64,000 nucleotides of DNA. It comes from Flaviflexus ciconiae. GTDB lineage: Bacteria; Actinomycetota; Actinomycetes; Actinomycetales; Actinomycetaceae. The DNA lies in contig NZ_CP034593.1 of NCBI RefSeq assembly GCF_003971195.1, positions 2,046,001 to 2,110,000 of the forward strand, written 5' to 3'. Of the stretch, positions 1 to 8,673 are shown in pieces. Both the position numbers and the translations under genes were made by a program. The notes under the pieces were generated by a model. The model ran no database searches, was not told the DNA's origin, and saw nothing but the letters and a program-made list of their open reading frames with translations. Positions within the stretch are counted from its first letter, which is position 1. Each line of letters opens with the position of its first letter.

Positions 1-30
1 CATCCCTCAATTCAAATCCGGCCACATTCT

Positions 31-1218
31 ATGCTGGATTCCCGTTACACTCCCATCATGGTGACCTCCCGCACACGTCACGCCGTTGCTGGCCTCGACG
101 GGCCCCTCGCCGTCCTTGACCTGGATGCTGCCGACCGCAATGCCGAGAGCCTTATTCGCAGAGCCGGTGGGGTTCCAATCCGGCTCGCTTCGAAGTCAAT
201 TCGCGTTCCGGAACTCCTCAAACGGGTCCTTGCCCTCGACGGCTATGCGGGGATTCTGGCATTCTCTCTTCCCGAGGCGCTGGAGCTTCACAACGATGGT
301 TTCACCGACATAGTTGTCGCCTACCCGACGGTCAACAAGAGGGCGCTCGCCTCGCTCGCAGGCTCCGCCGATGCTCTAGCCACTATCACCCTCATGATCG
401 ACTCTGTCGAGCACATCGAGTTCCTCGAGCACGCGGTCGGGAATGTTCCGCTCCGCCTCTGCATCGATATCGATGGATCCCTCCGGATCGGGTCGATCCA
501 CATTGGTACTCGTCGCTCCCCGATCCGCATCCCGGAGCAGGCCCTTGACCTGCTTGGCAGAATTGAGTCCAGTCCGTTCACCACGGTTGGCCTCATGTGT
601 TACGAGGGGCAGATCGCCGGCGTGGGCAACGCAGGCAAAGGGGCGAAGGCGCGTGCGGTGCGGGGCATGCAGGGGAGGTCAGCCATTGACCTAACGGAAC
701 GCCGCACGGCAATCGTCCGCGCTGTGCGAGACCGAGTCGACCTGGAGTTCGTCAATGGTGGTGGAACCGGTTCGCTCGAATCCTCGGCCGGGGAAGGTAG
801 CCTCACGGAGGTTGCTGCCGGCTCCGGCATCTACTCCCCCGGCCTGTTTGACGGATATGAACATTTCCGCCACGAGCCCTCCCTGTTCGCTGCCGTTCCC
901 GTTGTTCGTCGACCGGCCCCCGGTTGGGTAACGGTCTTCGAAGGCGGATGGATCGCCTCCGGCCCCGCAGGGGCGGACCGCCTTCCTCATATCGACTGGC
1001 CCCGCGGCCTTGCTTATTCGCCCACCGAAGGCCCCGGCGAAGTCCAGACCCCGCTGAAAGGAAAGGCCGCAGATACGCTGAATCTTGGCGATCACGTGTT
1101 CCTCCGTCACGCCAAGGCCGGGGAGCTTCTCGAGCACTTCCCGAGCGTTACGGCGGTTTCGGGAGGGTCAATTGTCGACACGTGGAAGACGTATCGGGGC
1201 AGGGGATGGAGATTCTGA
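31..1218 (+). CDS. PLP-dependent amino acid deaminase/aldolase (alanine racemase-like fold)
   Basis: The protein (395 aa) has the alanine-racemase N-terminal barrel seen in D-threonine aldolases and D-serine dehydratase-like enzymes. The segment LASKSIR (residues 52-58) holds the likely PLP lysine, Lys55. A C-terminal metal-binding type domain with conserved His follows. Family enzymes cleave or deaminate D-3-hydroxy amino acids; the exact substrate cannot be read here. Its stop overlaps the start of the lactone oxidase gene (TGATG), so the two are translationally coupled. Starts at 31 or at ATG 58 are both possible: neither has a clear ribosome binding site, and 58 would still keep the whole domain. 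Confidence 0.8.
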   Translation: MLDSRYTPIMVTSRTRHAVAGLDGPLAVLDLDAADRNAESLIRRAGGVPIRLASKSIRVPELLKRVLALDGYAGILAFSLPEALELHNDGFTDIVVAYPTVNKRALASLAGSADALATITLMIDSVEHIEFLEHAVGNVPLRLCIDIDGSLRIGSIHIGTRRSPIRIPEQALDLLGRIESSPFTTVGLMCYEGQIAGVGNAGKGAKARAVRGMQGRSAIDLTERRTAIVRAVRDRVDLEFVNGGGTGSLESSAGEGSLTEVAAGSGIYSPGLFDGYEHFRHEPSLFAAVPVVRRPAPGWVTVFEGGWIASGPAGADRLPHIDWPRGLAYSPTEGPGEVQTPLKGKAADTLNLGDHVFLRHAKAGELLEHFPSVTAVSGGSIVDTWKTYRGRGWRF

Positions 1219-2540
1219 TGGAGTTCAAGAACTGGTCCGGCTCCGTGCGCGTCACACCAGCATCTTTCGTACAGCCCGACACCGTCGACGAAGTCCGGGA
1301 CATCGTCAGGGCTTCCAAGTGCATTCGTGCCGTTGGTGCAGGTCACTCCTTCTCCCCCGTCGCCGCAACATCGGGCACCCTGCTCAACCTTGACCGCCTC
1401 AGCGGGATCGTCTCCGCCGACCGAGAATCCAGCAGGGTGCGTTTCCGTGGAGGAACACGGTTACGGGACATCCCTGCTTTGCTGGAACCGTACGGCTTGG
1501 CACTTGCGAACCAGGGCGACATCAACGCGCAGTCACTCGCGGGCGCGGTCTCAACGGGAACCCATGGAACCGGGCTTCAGTTCACGGGCTTCGCCGGGAT
1601 GGTCACCGGCGTAACGATCGTTAACGCTAGCGGCGAGCTTGTTGACGTGGCCGACTCCGATCCGAATTTCCCGTTCTACGTCGTGCACCTTGGTCTCCTT
1701 GGCATTCTTGTCGAAATCGAAATCCAGTGCGTTCCTGCCTTCGACATCATCGCGGTTGAGGAACAGCTCCCCCTTGCCGAGATCGAAGAGACCTTCGTGG
1801 ACAGAGCAAAGGTAACCGATCATGTCGAGTTCTTTTGGTTTCCGCACTCCGAGCACGTTCTCCTGAAGTCGAATACTCGCGTGCCCGGAGGAGCCGATGC
1901 ACCAGCGGAGCTGTCGGGGGCACCGTTCCGCTCCCGTTTCGCACGGACTCTCTCCGAAGAGGTTATTGACAATGGTGGGCTGAGGGTGGCTCTCGAGGCC
2001 GGCTCGCGCTTCCCCAAGGTGGTGCCAACTATCAACCGGATAGCGACGAAGATTGCTAGTGGCCGCACGTACCGCGGTCCCGCGCACGAAGTATTTGTTT
2101 CACCCCGCCGGGTGCGCTTCAACGAAATGGAGTACGCGGTCCCCGCCGAGAACGGCATCGCCGCATTCACCGAGATTCGCACGATGATTGACGGCGGGGA
2201 TTGGCGAATTTCGTTCCCAATCGAAGTGCGTATTGCAGGCGCGGACACCGTTCCGCTGTCGACTGCCTACGGGCGGGACTCCACCTACATTGCCGTTCAT
2301 CGTTTTGTTCGTGATCCCTACAAGGAATACTTCACCGCTGTTGAGGAAATCCTGGCCCGCCACGGGGGCCGCCCCCACTGGGGGAAGATCCATTCCCGAA
2401 GTTCTAAATATCTTGAATCTGCCTATCCGCTTCTCGGGCAGTTCCGGGACCTCGTGGAAACAACCGACCCGGAGGGTCGGTTCGGCACCCCCTATCTTGA
2501 CCGGATCTTCCTCGGCAAGAGTCGGCCCGCAGTCTCTTGA
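1218..2540 (+). CDS. FAD-linked aldonolactone oxidase (D-arabinono/L-gulono-1,4-lactone oxidase family)
   Basis: The 440-aa protein has an N-terminal VAO-type FAD domain: VGAGHSFSP (residues 39-47), whose His43 sits where family members often bind FAD covalently, followed by a GDINAQSLAGAVSTGTHGTG flavin-binding stretch. The C-terminal ALO domain ends with the conserved PHWGKIH. Family enzymes oxidise sugar-acid lactones; the actinobacterial relatives are L-gulono-1,4-lactone dehydrogenases. I chose ATG 1218, which overlaps the TGA of the preceding aldolase; ATG 1206 in the same frame is an alternative. The frame stays open upstream to 924, but that part is the shadow of the aldolase gene. 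Confidence 0.85.
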   Translation: MEFKNWSGSVRVTPASFVQPDTVDEVRDIVRASKCIRAVGAGHSFSPVAATSGTLLNLDRLSGIVSADRESSRVRFRGGTRLRDIPALLEPYGLALANQGDINAQSLAGAVSTGTHGTGLQFTGFAGMVTGVTIVNASGELVDVADSDPNFPFYVVHLGLLGILVEIEIQCVPAFDIIAVEEQLPLAEIEETFVDRAKVTDHVEFFWFPHSEHVLLKSNTRVPGGADAPAELSGAPFRSRFARTLSEEVIDNGGLRVALEAGSRFPKVVPTINRIATKIASGRTYRGPAHEVFVSPRRVRFNEMEYAVPAENGIAAFTEIRTMIDGGDWRISFPIEVRIAGADTVPLSTAYGRDSTYIAVHRFVRDPYKEYFTAVEEILARHGGRPHWGKIHSRSSKYLESAYPLLGQFRDLVETTDPEGRFGTPYLDRIFLGKSRPAVS

Positions 2541-2707
2541 GGAATCGCGCAATAAGGGATTCGAACCATATCCAGTCGAGGCCTTCTTTCCCAGTCAAGG
2601 ACTTGCTTTTCTCCGTAGCCTAGTCATTTTCTCTACCGGGACACTGTCCAGCAAACATTCAGGCAACCTGAACGCCTGGTACAGCGACGGTCCTTACCGT
2701 GAGGTGT

Positions 2708-3226
2708 ATGGACAGAAATGAGATGACTCCCGGGGCGCCCCAGTCGCAGTCCCCCTTTGCACATGATGATGCTCCGCGCGGTTCGCACGCGTCGACCATC
2801 AACTACCGAGTCCTTACTTCCGTCCGCTCCTACTCCGAAGCGCAACACCACGTTGATACTCTCTCGGATGCTGGGTTCCCCGTCGAGAACGTCCGCATCG
2901 TCGGCCTCGGTCTCGAAACGGTTGAGCAGGTCACCGGGCGAAAGACCACGTGGACCGCGGCACTGCAGGGTGCCCTTTCCGGTATCTGGATGGGACTTTT
3001 CCTTGGCCTGATCTTCACGATCTTCGCTCCCGTAATTGCGTGGCGGGTCATCCTTGTCTCCATGTTGCTCGGCGCAATATTTGGTGCCATTTCCGGCGCC
3101 ATTAGCCATGCCGTGTGGCGTGGCAAGCGCGACTTCAGCACGGTGGCAACAACACGGGCCTCAACGTACGAAATCCATGTAGTTTCTGGTCTTGTTGACG
3201 AGGCCAGCCAAATCCTCCGACTCTGA
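2708..3226 (+). CDS. YflT-like (general stress protein 17M domain) membrane protein
   Basis: The protein is about 172 aa. An N-terminal cytosolic part contains the YRVLTSVRSYSEAQ segment and LSDAGFPVENVRIVG, typical of the general-stress-protein 17M/YflT fold. It is followed by a Gly-rich double membrane segment (roughly residues 80-135, with glycine-zipper spacing GAIFGAISGAIS) and a short C-terminal tail. The molecular function of this family is unknown; Bacillus YflT belongs to the general stress regulon. Start options in one frame are GTG 2699, ATG 2708 and ATG 2720. A GAGG lies only 3 bases before 2708, so the start is uncertain. The gene stands alone between its neighbours. Confidence 0.7.
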   Translation: MDRNEMTPGAPQSQSPFAHDDAPRGSHASTINYRVLTSVRSYSEAQHHVDTLSDAGFPVENVRIVGLGLETVEQVTGRKTTWTAALQGALSGIWMGLFLGLIFTIFAPVIAWRVILVSMLLGAIFGAISGAISHAVWRGKRDFSTVATTRASTYEIHVVSGLVDEASQILRL

Positions 3227-3325
3227 TCGGATAGCCGCATCCACGGCGGCGTGGGGCTAGTGGCCGGTGTCTGGGTTTTCTGCCTCCTTCCCGGATGCCG
3301 GCCACTTACCGTATACGCTTAAGTC

Positions 3326-4657
3326 ATGGCACAGCCTCATTTTTCACAGCCCGCACCGCTCACGACAATGGCTGACGGGACGGTCAAGCAGATCAACCCG
3401 TTCTCTGGAACAGAGGTTTGGACAGTCCCGGGACGTGCCAACCGTCCGCTGACTCTCGCCAACCCTCATCCCGAACCGATTGATCACGAGGCCCACGGCA
3501 AACACTGCGCGTTCTGCACCCAGCGCGTCTTAGACTCGCCTCCCGAGAAGTCCCGCATCGTCGCCACGGATAACGGCTCCAAGATTCTCGCCTCAACCGG
3601 TGTAGATGACCTGATGAAGCCGTGGGAGTTCCGCCGGGTCCCGAATCTTTTCGAAATCCTGTCCTTCGACTACTGGACCAAGAATTACGGGTACAAGCTT
3701 CCTCCGGAGGCGGCGCACCGTCGCGACCGCTACCTGTCGGACCCCGCCGGCAAGGCCCACGTCCTCAAGGTCCTCCAGGCCAAGGCCACCGCTTCCGGCA
3801 TGAGCTACGACGACTGGATCAGAATTCCCGAGTCTGAACGCCTGGAAGGCGCGAATGCTTTCTTCGGCGGCGGGCATGACGTCATCATTTCAAAGCGCCA
3901 CTTTGTTGAAGGCGCTGAGATGAACAACGAGCTTGCAGCATCAGCCACTCTCACGCCGGCCGAGCACGAGATGTACATGAAGCTCACGATTGACGCAATG
4001 AGGGACCTGTACGCGACAAACCGGTACATGCGCTACGTCCAGGTGTTCCAGAACTGGCTGAAACCAGCTGGCGCATCCTTCGATCACCTCCACAAGCAGC
4101 TTGTCGGTATCGACCAGCGGTCCGTCAACGCGGAGATGGAGGTGGCGAAGGTACGGAGCAACCCAAATGTCTACAACGAGCTCGGTGTCGACTACGCGGG
4201 TTTCCAGAATCTCATCATTGCCGAAAACCGGCACGCCGTGGCGTTTGCTGGCTTCGGCCACCGCTACCCCACCCTCGAGGTGTATTCGAAGGCGGCCGAA
4301 CCCATGCCGTGGTTGCAGACCGCCGAGGAGCAACGCGGCATGTCCGACATGCTTCACGCCCTCCACGTTGCGACCGGCCCGCTTGTTGCCACGAACGAAG
4401 AGTGGCACCATAAGCCGATCGATGTTGATATGCCGATGCCGTGGCGGATTCTGCTCAAGTGGCGGGTCTCCACTCTGGCCGGGTTCGAGGGCGGCACAAA
4501 GATCTACGTGAACACGATCGATCCGTGGACCCTCCGAGACAGGGTCGTTCCCCGCCTCCTCGAGGCCAGGGCCAACGGAGAGATTGCTTCGTCGCTGAAC
4601 ATTGCAACCGAGTGCGCCTGCAAGGTCAACTCCCTGCGATACAACCCCTACCTCTAG
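3326..4657 (+). CDS. DUF4921 family protein, GalT/HIT-like
   Basis: The 443-aa protein resembles the DUF4921 family of Actinobacteria, which is related in fold to galactose-1-phosphate uridylyltransferase and HIT hydrolases. Visible features are a CxxC pair (Cys61, Cys64 in HCAFCTQR), as in the zinc site of GalT, and a His-Leu-His motif near residues 254-256 (FDHLHKQ), similar to the HIT catalytic histidines. A nucleotidyltransferase or phosphohydrolase role is therefore plausible, but no substrate is established. ATG 3326 opens the frame just after an AT-richer stretch; the next gene is the SMR pair, 58 bases downstream on the same strand. Confidence 0.75.
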   Translation: MAQPHFSQPAPLTTMADGTVKQINPFSGTEVWTVPGRANRPLTLANPHPEPIDHEAHGKHCAFCTQRVLDSPPEKSRIVATDNGSKILASTGVDDLMKPWEFRRVPNLFEILSFDYWTKNYGYKLPPEAAHRRDRYLSDPAGKAHVLKVLQAKATASGMSYDDWIRIPESERLEGANAFFGGGHDVIISKRHFVEGAEMNNELAASATLTPAEHEMYMKLTIDAMRDLYATNRYMRYVQVFQNWLKPAGASFDHLHKQLVGIDQRSVNAEMEVAKVRSNPNVYNELGVDYAGFQNLIIAENRHAVAFAGFGHRYPTLEVYSKAAEPMPWLQTAEEQRGMSDMLHALHVATGPLVATNEEWHHKPIDVDMPMPWRILLKWRVSTLAGFEGGTKIYVNTIDPWTLRDRVVPRLLEARANGEIASSLNIATECACKVNSLRYNPYL

Positions 4658-4715
4658 GGACTCCTGTTACGTTTAGGATCCTCCGGCAACTACTTCTTCT
4701 AGGACCACGCACTTA

Positions 4716-5030
4716 ATGAACTGGTTTGTTCTCGTAGCATCCGGTCTGTTCGAAGCCGTCTGGGCGACGGCTCTCGGCCAATCAGACGGGCTACGCAAGC
4801 CCATACCCAGCCTCATCTTCGTTGTCGCTTCCATCATTTCTCTTGGTGGGCTCGCCTGGGCAATGACGAGTATTCCGACCGGCACGGCCTATGCCGTGTG
4901 GACGGCGATCGGGGCTGTGACGACAACCGTGTGGGCACTAGCTACGGGAGCTGAGAAAGCCACCACGGTTAAGTTGCTGTGCCTGCTTGGGATTGTTGCC
5001 TGCGTTGTCGGACTGAAGGTGACGTCATGA
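4716..5030 (+). CDS. SMR family exporter subunit, SugE/Gdx type (first of pair)
   Basis: A 104-aa four-helix small multidrug resistance protein. The membrane Glu is in SGLFEAVWATAL (residues 9-20, Glu13), and the GTAYAVWTAIGAV signature is of the SugE/Gdx kind. Known Gdx proteins export guanidinium with proton antiport; other SMR members export quaternary ammonium cations. The stop overlaps the start of a second SMR gene (ATGA), so the product is probably half of a paired, perhaps heterodimeric, exporter. I looked for a guanidine riboswitch in the 58-base leader and did not recognise one. Confidence 0.85.
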   Translation: MNWFVLVASGLFEAVWATALGQSDGLRKPIPSLIFVVASIISLGGLAWAMTSIPTGTAYAVWTAIGAVTTTVWALATGAEKATTVKLLCLLGIVACVVGLKVTS

Positions 5031-5383
5031 ACCCCTGGGTGCTACTCATCGGATCCGGTTTCTTTGAAGCCATCTGGGCAACGGCACTCGGGGCCTCACA
5101 CGGGCTCTCGGTTCTAACTCCTTCGATCATCTTCTTCGTTGCCCTTATCGTCTCCACCGTCGGCCTGGCGCTGGCCATGAAGTCAATCCCAACGGCAACG
5201 GCCTACGCCGTGTGGACGGGAATCGGGGCAAGCCTCACGGTGGTGTGGGCCATGGCAACGGGAAGCGAACCGTTCTCCGCTCTCCGGATCACTCTTATCG
5301 CCGTCCTGATCGCGTGCGTTATCGGCCTGAAAGTCTCAGAGGGAAGCAACGAAGAACCCCACGAGTCCGAGATATCGAACTAG
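5027..5383 (+). CDS. SMR family exporter subunit, SugE/Gdx type (second of pair)
   Basis: A 118-aa paralogue of the preceding protein with four membrane helices, the essential Glu in GSGFFEAIWATAL and the ATAYAVWTGIGA signature. It has an extra hydrophilic tail (SEGSNEEPHESEISN) after the fourth helix, absent from the first subunit. ATG 5027 overlaps the preceding TGA, which decides the start; the frame is open upstream to 4979, but that part is the shadow of the partner. Paired SMR genes usually form obligate heterodimers with opposite topologies. The acidic tail versus the plain end of its partner could bias topology, but that is inference. Confidence 0.85.
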   Translation: MNPWVLLIGSGFFEAIWATALGASHGLSVLTPSIIFFVALIVSTVGLALAMKSIPTATAYAVWTGIGASLTVVWAMATGSEPFSALRITLIAVLIACVIGLKVSEGSNEEPHESEISN

Positions 5384-5387
5384 TTCG

Positions 5388-6059
5388 TTAGCGGCGGCCA
5401 CCCGGATATCCGTAGTCCTGCCACAGGAACCGCGGGATTTGGGCAAGGAACCCATCGCTACGAGCAACGATGGAGTCAACTTCCTCGGCTGCAAGCTGAC
5501 CGTTGGTGTAGAAGGCGAGCCAGCCCGAATCAAGGCAAAGATTGAGGTCAGAGTGCCGCATGAGCCATTCCTGCATGGTGGGGCTCAGCAGGGCGTGCAC
5601 GAACCGTTCGTCGGGTGCCGTCACTTTCCACTGCTCGTTGAACACTTCCCATTCGGCCTTAATATCTCGGTTAAACAGGTTGTTGAAGAACCTTTCCTTG
5701 ACCATCCGAACATCGCGAACATTAAGTTCGATGGGCCGCAGGACCACCCTGCGGTAATGGGTTTCGGAGCTACGGTTCTTACCGGAGCCACTGGATTCAG
5801 TCCACCGTGCCGTACCTGCAAGGAATGGACGCCCCGCTGATTGCCCTTCAAACACCATTCGGAAACTGTTGCTTCTGCGCCCGCCTCCAACCACCTGTAC
5901 AGCTACCCTGGCTAGCGTGGGATGCTGCTTGTGGTAGCGCCAGCCTCTCGACTGCGCATACGCCAAGTTCTTCTCGTGCTTCTTCCTCGTAAAATGCTCT
6001 GCCACAACCAGGATGAGACCGAAAACGATGACGACGATGATGAAGAAATTTACTTGCAC
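5388..6059 (-). CDS. Membrane-anchored protein of unknown function, paralogue A
   Basis: I do not recognise this 223-aa protein. It starts with one hydrophobic segment (residues 5-21) followed by a basic stop-transfer region (TRKKHEKN), then a soluble domain of about 190 aa, probably cytosolic. Its C-terminal half aligns with the neighbouring paralogue at 6202-6855: a WEVFNEQWKV block, an ALLSPTMQEWLM block, an SGWLAFYTNGQ block and a terminal PRFLWQDYG. This points to a tandem duplication followed by divergence. The gene is convergent with the SMR pair and ends 4 bases from it. Confidence 0.7.
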   Translation of the reverse strand: MQVNFFIIVVIVFGLILVVAEHFTRKKHEKNLAYAQSRGWRYHKQHPTLARVAVQVVGGGRRSNSFRMVFEGQSAGRPFLAGTARWTESSGSGKNRSSETHYRRVVLRPIELNVRDVRMVKERFFNNLFNRDIKAEWEVFNEQWKVTAPDERFVHALLSPTMQEWLMRHSDLNLCLDSGWLAFYTNGQLAAEEVDSIVARSDGFLAQIPRFLWQDYGYPGGRR

Positions 6060-6201
6060 AGGTTCTCCTTACAGGTCGTTTCCCTATTCTTGCACGGACT
6101 AGCGAGACGTACTGGGAAGCGCAGAATGTGCTTGTGTGGAATGTTCGGTGGGCACCTGCGTGACATGTTCAGTAAGCTCGCGTGCATGTTCACGACCCGG
6201 T

Positions 6202-6855
6202 TCACATCGCCAGTTCTTGCCAGAGAAAGCCGGGAATGTTGGCTCTGATGCCGTAGACGATCCGCAGGCCCTCCCGGGCAGGAATCGAACCTTGCTCTCC
6301 TGGCCGAAGGACGGCGATCCACCCCTGGGTGATGACAATGCGGTTGCCAACCGCCGTCATAAGGAACTGTTGCATGGGTCCCGTGAGCAGAGCATTAGCG
6401 AATACACCCCGGGCTGTCGTGACGTCCCACGCCCGGTTGAACGCATCCCATTCCGTATTCACATCATCGTAGGGACGGCCCTGCTCGGGCTTCAGTTCGG
6501 TGCGCGGCGCCCGAAGCGGTACAGGGATCGCCAGGAAACTCCACGTTTCCCCGTGAACGCTCGTCGACTTCCCGTACGAGGAGAACGACGGCCCGTAGTC
6601 GGTGATCACTCCAACGTGAAATGGACCGTCGGGACCTGTCATGACGTCGTGCCTCGTCACCCCGAAGGTGGGTGCCTCCCCTCGGATTGCTCGAGCGAGC
6701 TGTTCCTTCTCGTCTTCCCCGGTGAAGCCTCGTGGCATCCCCGCGTAGTCGTGCCCACCGCCTCTCTGTACCCTCCGGCGGATAACCATCTTGCCCACTA
6801 GAAAAGCGACGCCGAGAACGAAGACGGTGATGAGTCCGCTCAGAAGAATGTCCAT
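6202..6855 (-). CDS. Membrane-anchored protein of unknown function, paralogue B
   Basis: A 217-aa protein with an N-terminal membrane segment (about residues 4-24), basic residues RRRVQR after it, and a soluble domain related to the gene downstream (WDAFNRAWDV, ALLTGPMQQFLM, QGWIAVL, PGFLWQEL). I chose ATG 6855 because GGAGAAAGG lies 6 bases before it; the frame also has an ATG at 6876 that would add seven residues (MSRRKAL) but has no such site. Unknown function. The 142-base gap to paralogue A shows nothing I can name. Confidence 0.7.
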   Translation of the reverse strand: MDILLSGLITVFVLGVAFLVGKMVIRRRVQRGGGHDYAGMPRGFTGEDEKEQLARAIRGEAPTFGVTRHDVMTGPDGPFHVGVITDYGPSFSSYGKSTSVHGETWSFLAIPVPLRAPRTELKPEQGRPYDDVNTEWDAFNRAWDVTTARGVFANALLTGPMQQFLMTAVGNRIVITQGWIAVLRPGEQGSIPAREGLRIVYGIRANIPGFLWQELAM

Positions 6856-6958
6856 GAGGGCCTTTCTCCGTGACATCCCGGCGTCGCCAGGATAAACAGT
6901 TCGTTACAAGACCGCATGGACTCTCCCGGATAGTGCTCCCCAGTCATACACTGGGAGC

Positions 6959-7777
6959 GTGAGCCTGCCTTCGGTACTCCATCCCACGCCGGCCCCCGAC
7001 AGCATCCTGTCCAGGCAGCCCGGTGCCCGCCCCCACGTTATCGCACACCGCGGCGGTGCAGATCTCGCACCCGAAAACACCCTAGAAGCTTTTGCTCAGG
7101 CTGTTGCCATGGGTGCGCACATGTTGGAAACCGATGTCCAGCTGTCCGCTGACGGCATTGCCATGGCGTTCCACGATGAAACCCTGGACCGGGTCACCGA
7201 TCTCAAGGGTCCGATCCGGGCCTACACCCTCGACGAACTGAGGAAGGCCACCGTCTTTGGCCAGTGCGGTCAAACCGGCAAGATCCCCACAATCACCGAG
7301 TTGCTCGATGCGTTTCCGGAAATGCCGTGGGCAATTGACTTGAAGAACGGGGACTCGATCGTCCCCCTCGCCCGTTCCATCAACCAAACCGCGGGCGCAG
7401 CTCGCGTCTGTGTCGCACATTCGTGGGATTCGTGGCTGGACCGCGTCCGGGAACTCACGAGCCCCGAGCTGGAGAGAAGTTTGGGATGGCACGAGTTGGC
7501 GATTCTCGTGGCCTGCGCCAAGGCAGGCATTCACCCTCCTGCCCATCTTGTTGCGGGCTCCTGGGTTCACATTGGTTGGAAGCCCGGCGGGATTGTTCTC
7601 ATGAAGTCAAAGCGTTTCTCCGACCGCCTGATCTCCATGAGCCATGATCTGGGCATGGGAGTGCGGGTGTGGACGATCAACAAGGAGAAGCACCTCAAGC
7701 GTCTCCTCCAGCAGGGTGTTGACGGCCTGTTCACCGACCGCCCCGGCCTCGCCCTCGATCTTGTCGACGCCCTCTGA
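6959..7777 (+). CDS. Glycerophosphodiester phosphodiesterase
   Basis: A 272-aa GDPD-family enzyme that hydrolyses glycerophosphodiesters to glycerol 3-phosphate and an alcohol, with a divalent metal. The catalytic pattern is complete: His30-Arg31 in AHRGG, Glu39 in APENT, the ETDVQL pair Glu57/Asp59, and His72 in AFHDETLDR. The C-terminal half ends with the usual barrel strands (VWTINKEKHL, GVDGLFTDRPG). There is no signal peptide, so it is probably cytosolic. The GTG start at 6959 follows a GGGAGC site; the divergent gene starts about 100 bases upstream, so the promoter region is shared. Confidence 0.9.
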   Translation: MSLPSVLHPTPAPDSILSRQPGARPHVIAHRGGADLAPENTLEAFAQAVAMGAHMLETDVQLSADGIAMAFHDETLDRVTDLKGPIRAYTLDELRKATVFGQCGQTGKIPTITELLDAFPEMPWAIDLKNGDSIVPLARSINQTAGAARVCVAHSWDSWLDRVRELTSPELERSLGWHELAILVACAKAGIHPPAHLVAGSWVHIGWKPGGIVLMKSKRFSDRLISMSHDLGMGVRVWTINKEKHLKRLLQQGVDGLFTDRPGLALDLVDAL

Positions 7778-7848
7778 ACCACGCTCCACCAGTCACTTGA
7801 AGGCGATTCCGAGGCTAGAGGTATTCTCTCGAGGCTATCGTGGCACCG

Positions 7849-8673
7849 CTACGGTAGCGGCTTGATTCTGAGCCTCACCGTGTCGGTGTCAACCGTGCCG
7901 GGAATTTCGATTTCGTTAGGGAGTGTGAGGCGGGTGCGGTCACCTGACCGCTCGGTTACCCTGCCCTCCAGTAACGGCATGTTTCCCAAGAACCCGGCGA
8001 CGGCGGAATCCGCGGGACGGGCGAGTAGTTCCGCGGGGGTTCCGACCTGGAGGAGTTTGCCGAAATCCATAATCCCGACTCGGTCGGCCACGGTAAACGC
8101 CTCATCGTGGTCATGAGTGACATAAACGGCGGTGGCCTCGGCGGCCTTGAGGATTTCTCGGAGATCACCGGAGAGTCGTTCCCGAAGCACCCGGTCAAGG
8201 GCCGAGAGCGGCTCGTCGAGAAGTAGCACCGACGGGCGCGGGGCAAGGGAACGTGCGAGCGCCACCCGCTGGGCCTGACCACCGGACAGAGTCGTGACGC
8301 TCCGCTCCCCCATGCCTTCCAAGCCAACCAGGGCAAGCAGTTCGGTGACTCGGGCGGCGATCTCTTTTTTGGGCAGGCCCCTGAGGCCGTATGCGATGTT
8401 GCCGGCCACGTCCCGGTGGGTGAAGAGCTGGGCTTCCTGGAAGACCATGCCGATACGACGCAGGTGCACGGGAACATTCTGTACAGATTTACCGTCGACA
8501 AGGATGTCGCCCGTGGAGGGCTCGAGGCCCACGATTCCGCGGAGAAGCGATGACTTTCCACATCCCGAGGGGCCAAGCAGTGCCATGATCTCACCGGTTT
8601 TGACGGTGAGGTCCACGCGGTCAACAGCAACTGTCTCTCCGTAGGAGACGGTGAGCGAGGATAGTTCAATCAT
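7849..8673 (-). CDS. thiQ: Thiamine ABC transporter ATP-binding protein
   Basis: A 274-aa ABC ATPase with Walker A GPSGCGKSS (residues 34-42), the signature LSGGQAQR (129-136), Walker B VLLLDE (149-154), D-loop SALD and switch His187 in VTHDHDE. A short C-terminal accessory region follows (FLGNMPLLEGRV onward). ATG 8673 overlaps the TGA of the permease gene (ATGA), making it the last gene of thiBPQ. The role as the thiamine importer ATPase is inferred from the operon: a ThiB-like lipoprotein and a TPP riboswitch lie upstream. The frame open upstream to 8943 is permease shadow. Confidence 0.88.
   Translation of the reverse strand: MIELSSLTVSYGETVAVDRVDLTVKTGEIMALLGPSGCGKSSLLRGIVGLEPSTGDILVDGKSVQNVPVHLRRIGMVFQEAQLFTHRDVAGNIAYGLRGLPKKEIAARVTELLALVGLEGMGERSVTTLSGGQAQRVALARSLAPRPSVLLLDEPLSALDRVLRERLSGDLREILKAAEATAVYVTHDHDEAFTVADRVGIMDFGKLLQVGTPAELLARPADSAVAGFLGNMPLLEGRVTERSGDRTRLTLPNEIEIPGTVDTDTVRLRIKPLP

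Noticed and set aside
3260..3304. GTGGCCGG ... CCGGCCAC inverted repeat after the YflT-like gene
   Set aside because: Eight-base arms with a loop of about 29 bases and no T run; not convincing as a terminator.
4658..4715. Possible guanidine riboswitch before the SMR pair
   Set aside because: The leader is only 58 bases and I could not fit the conserved parts of guanidine-I, -II or -III aptamers.
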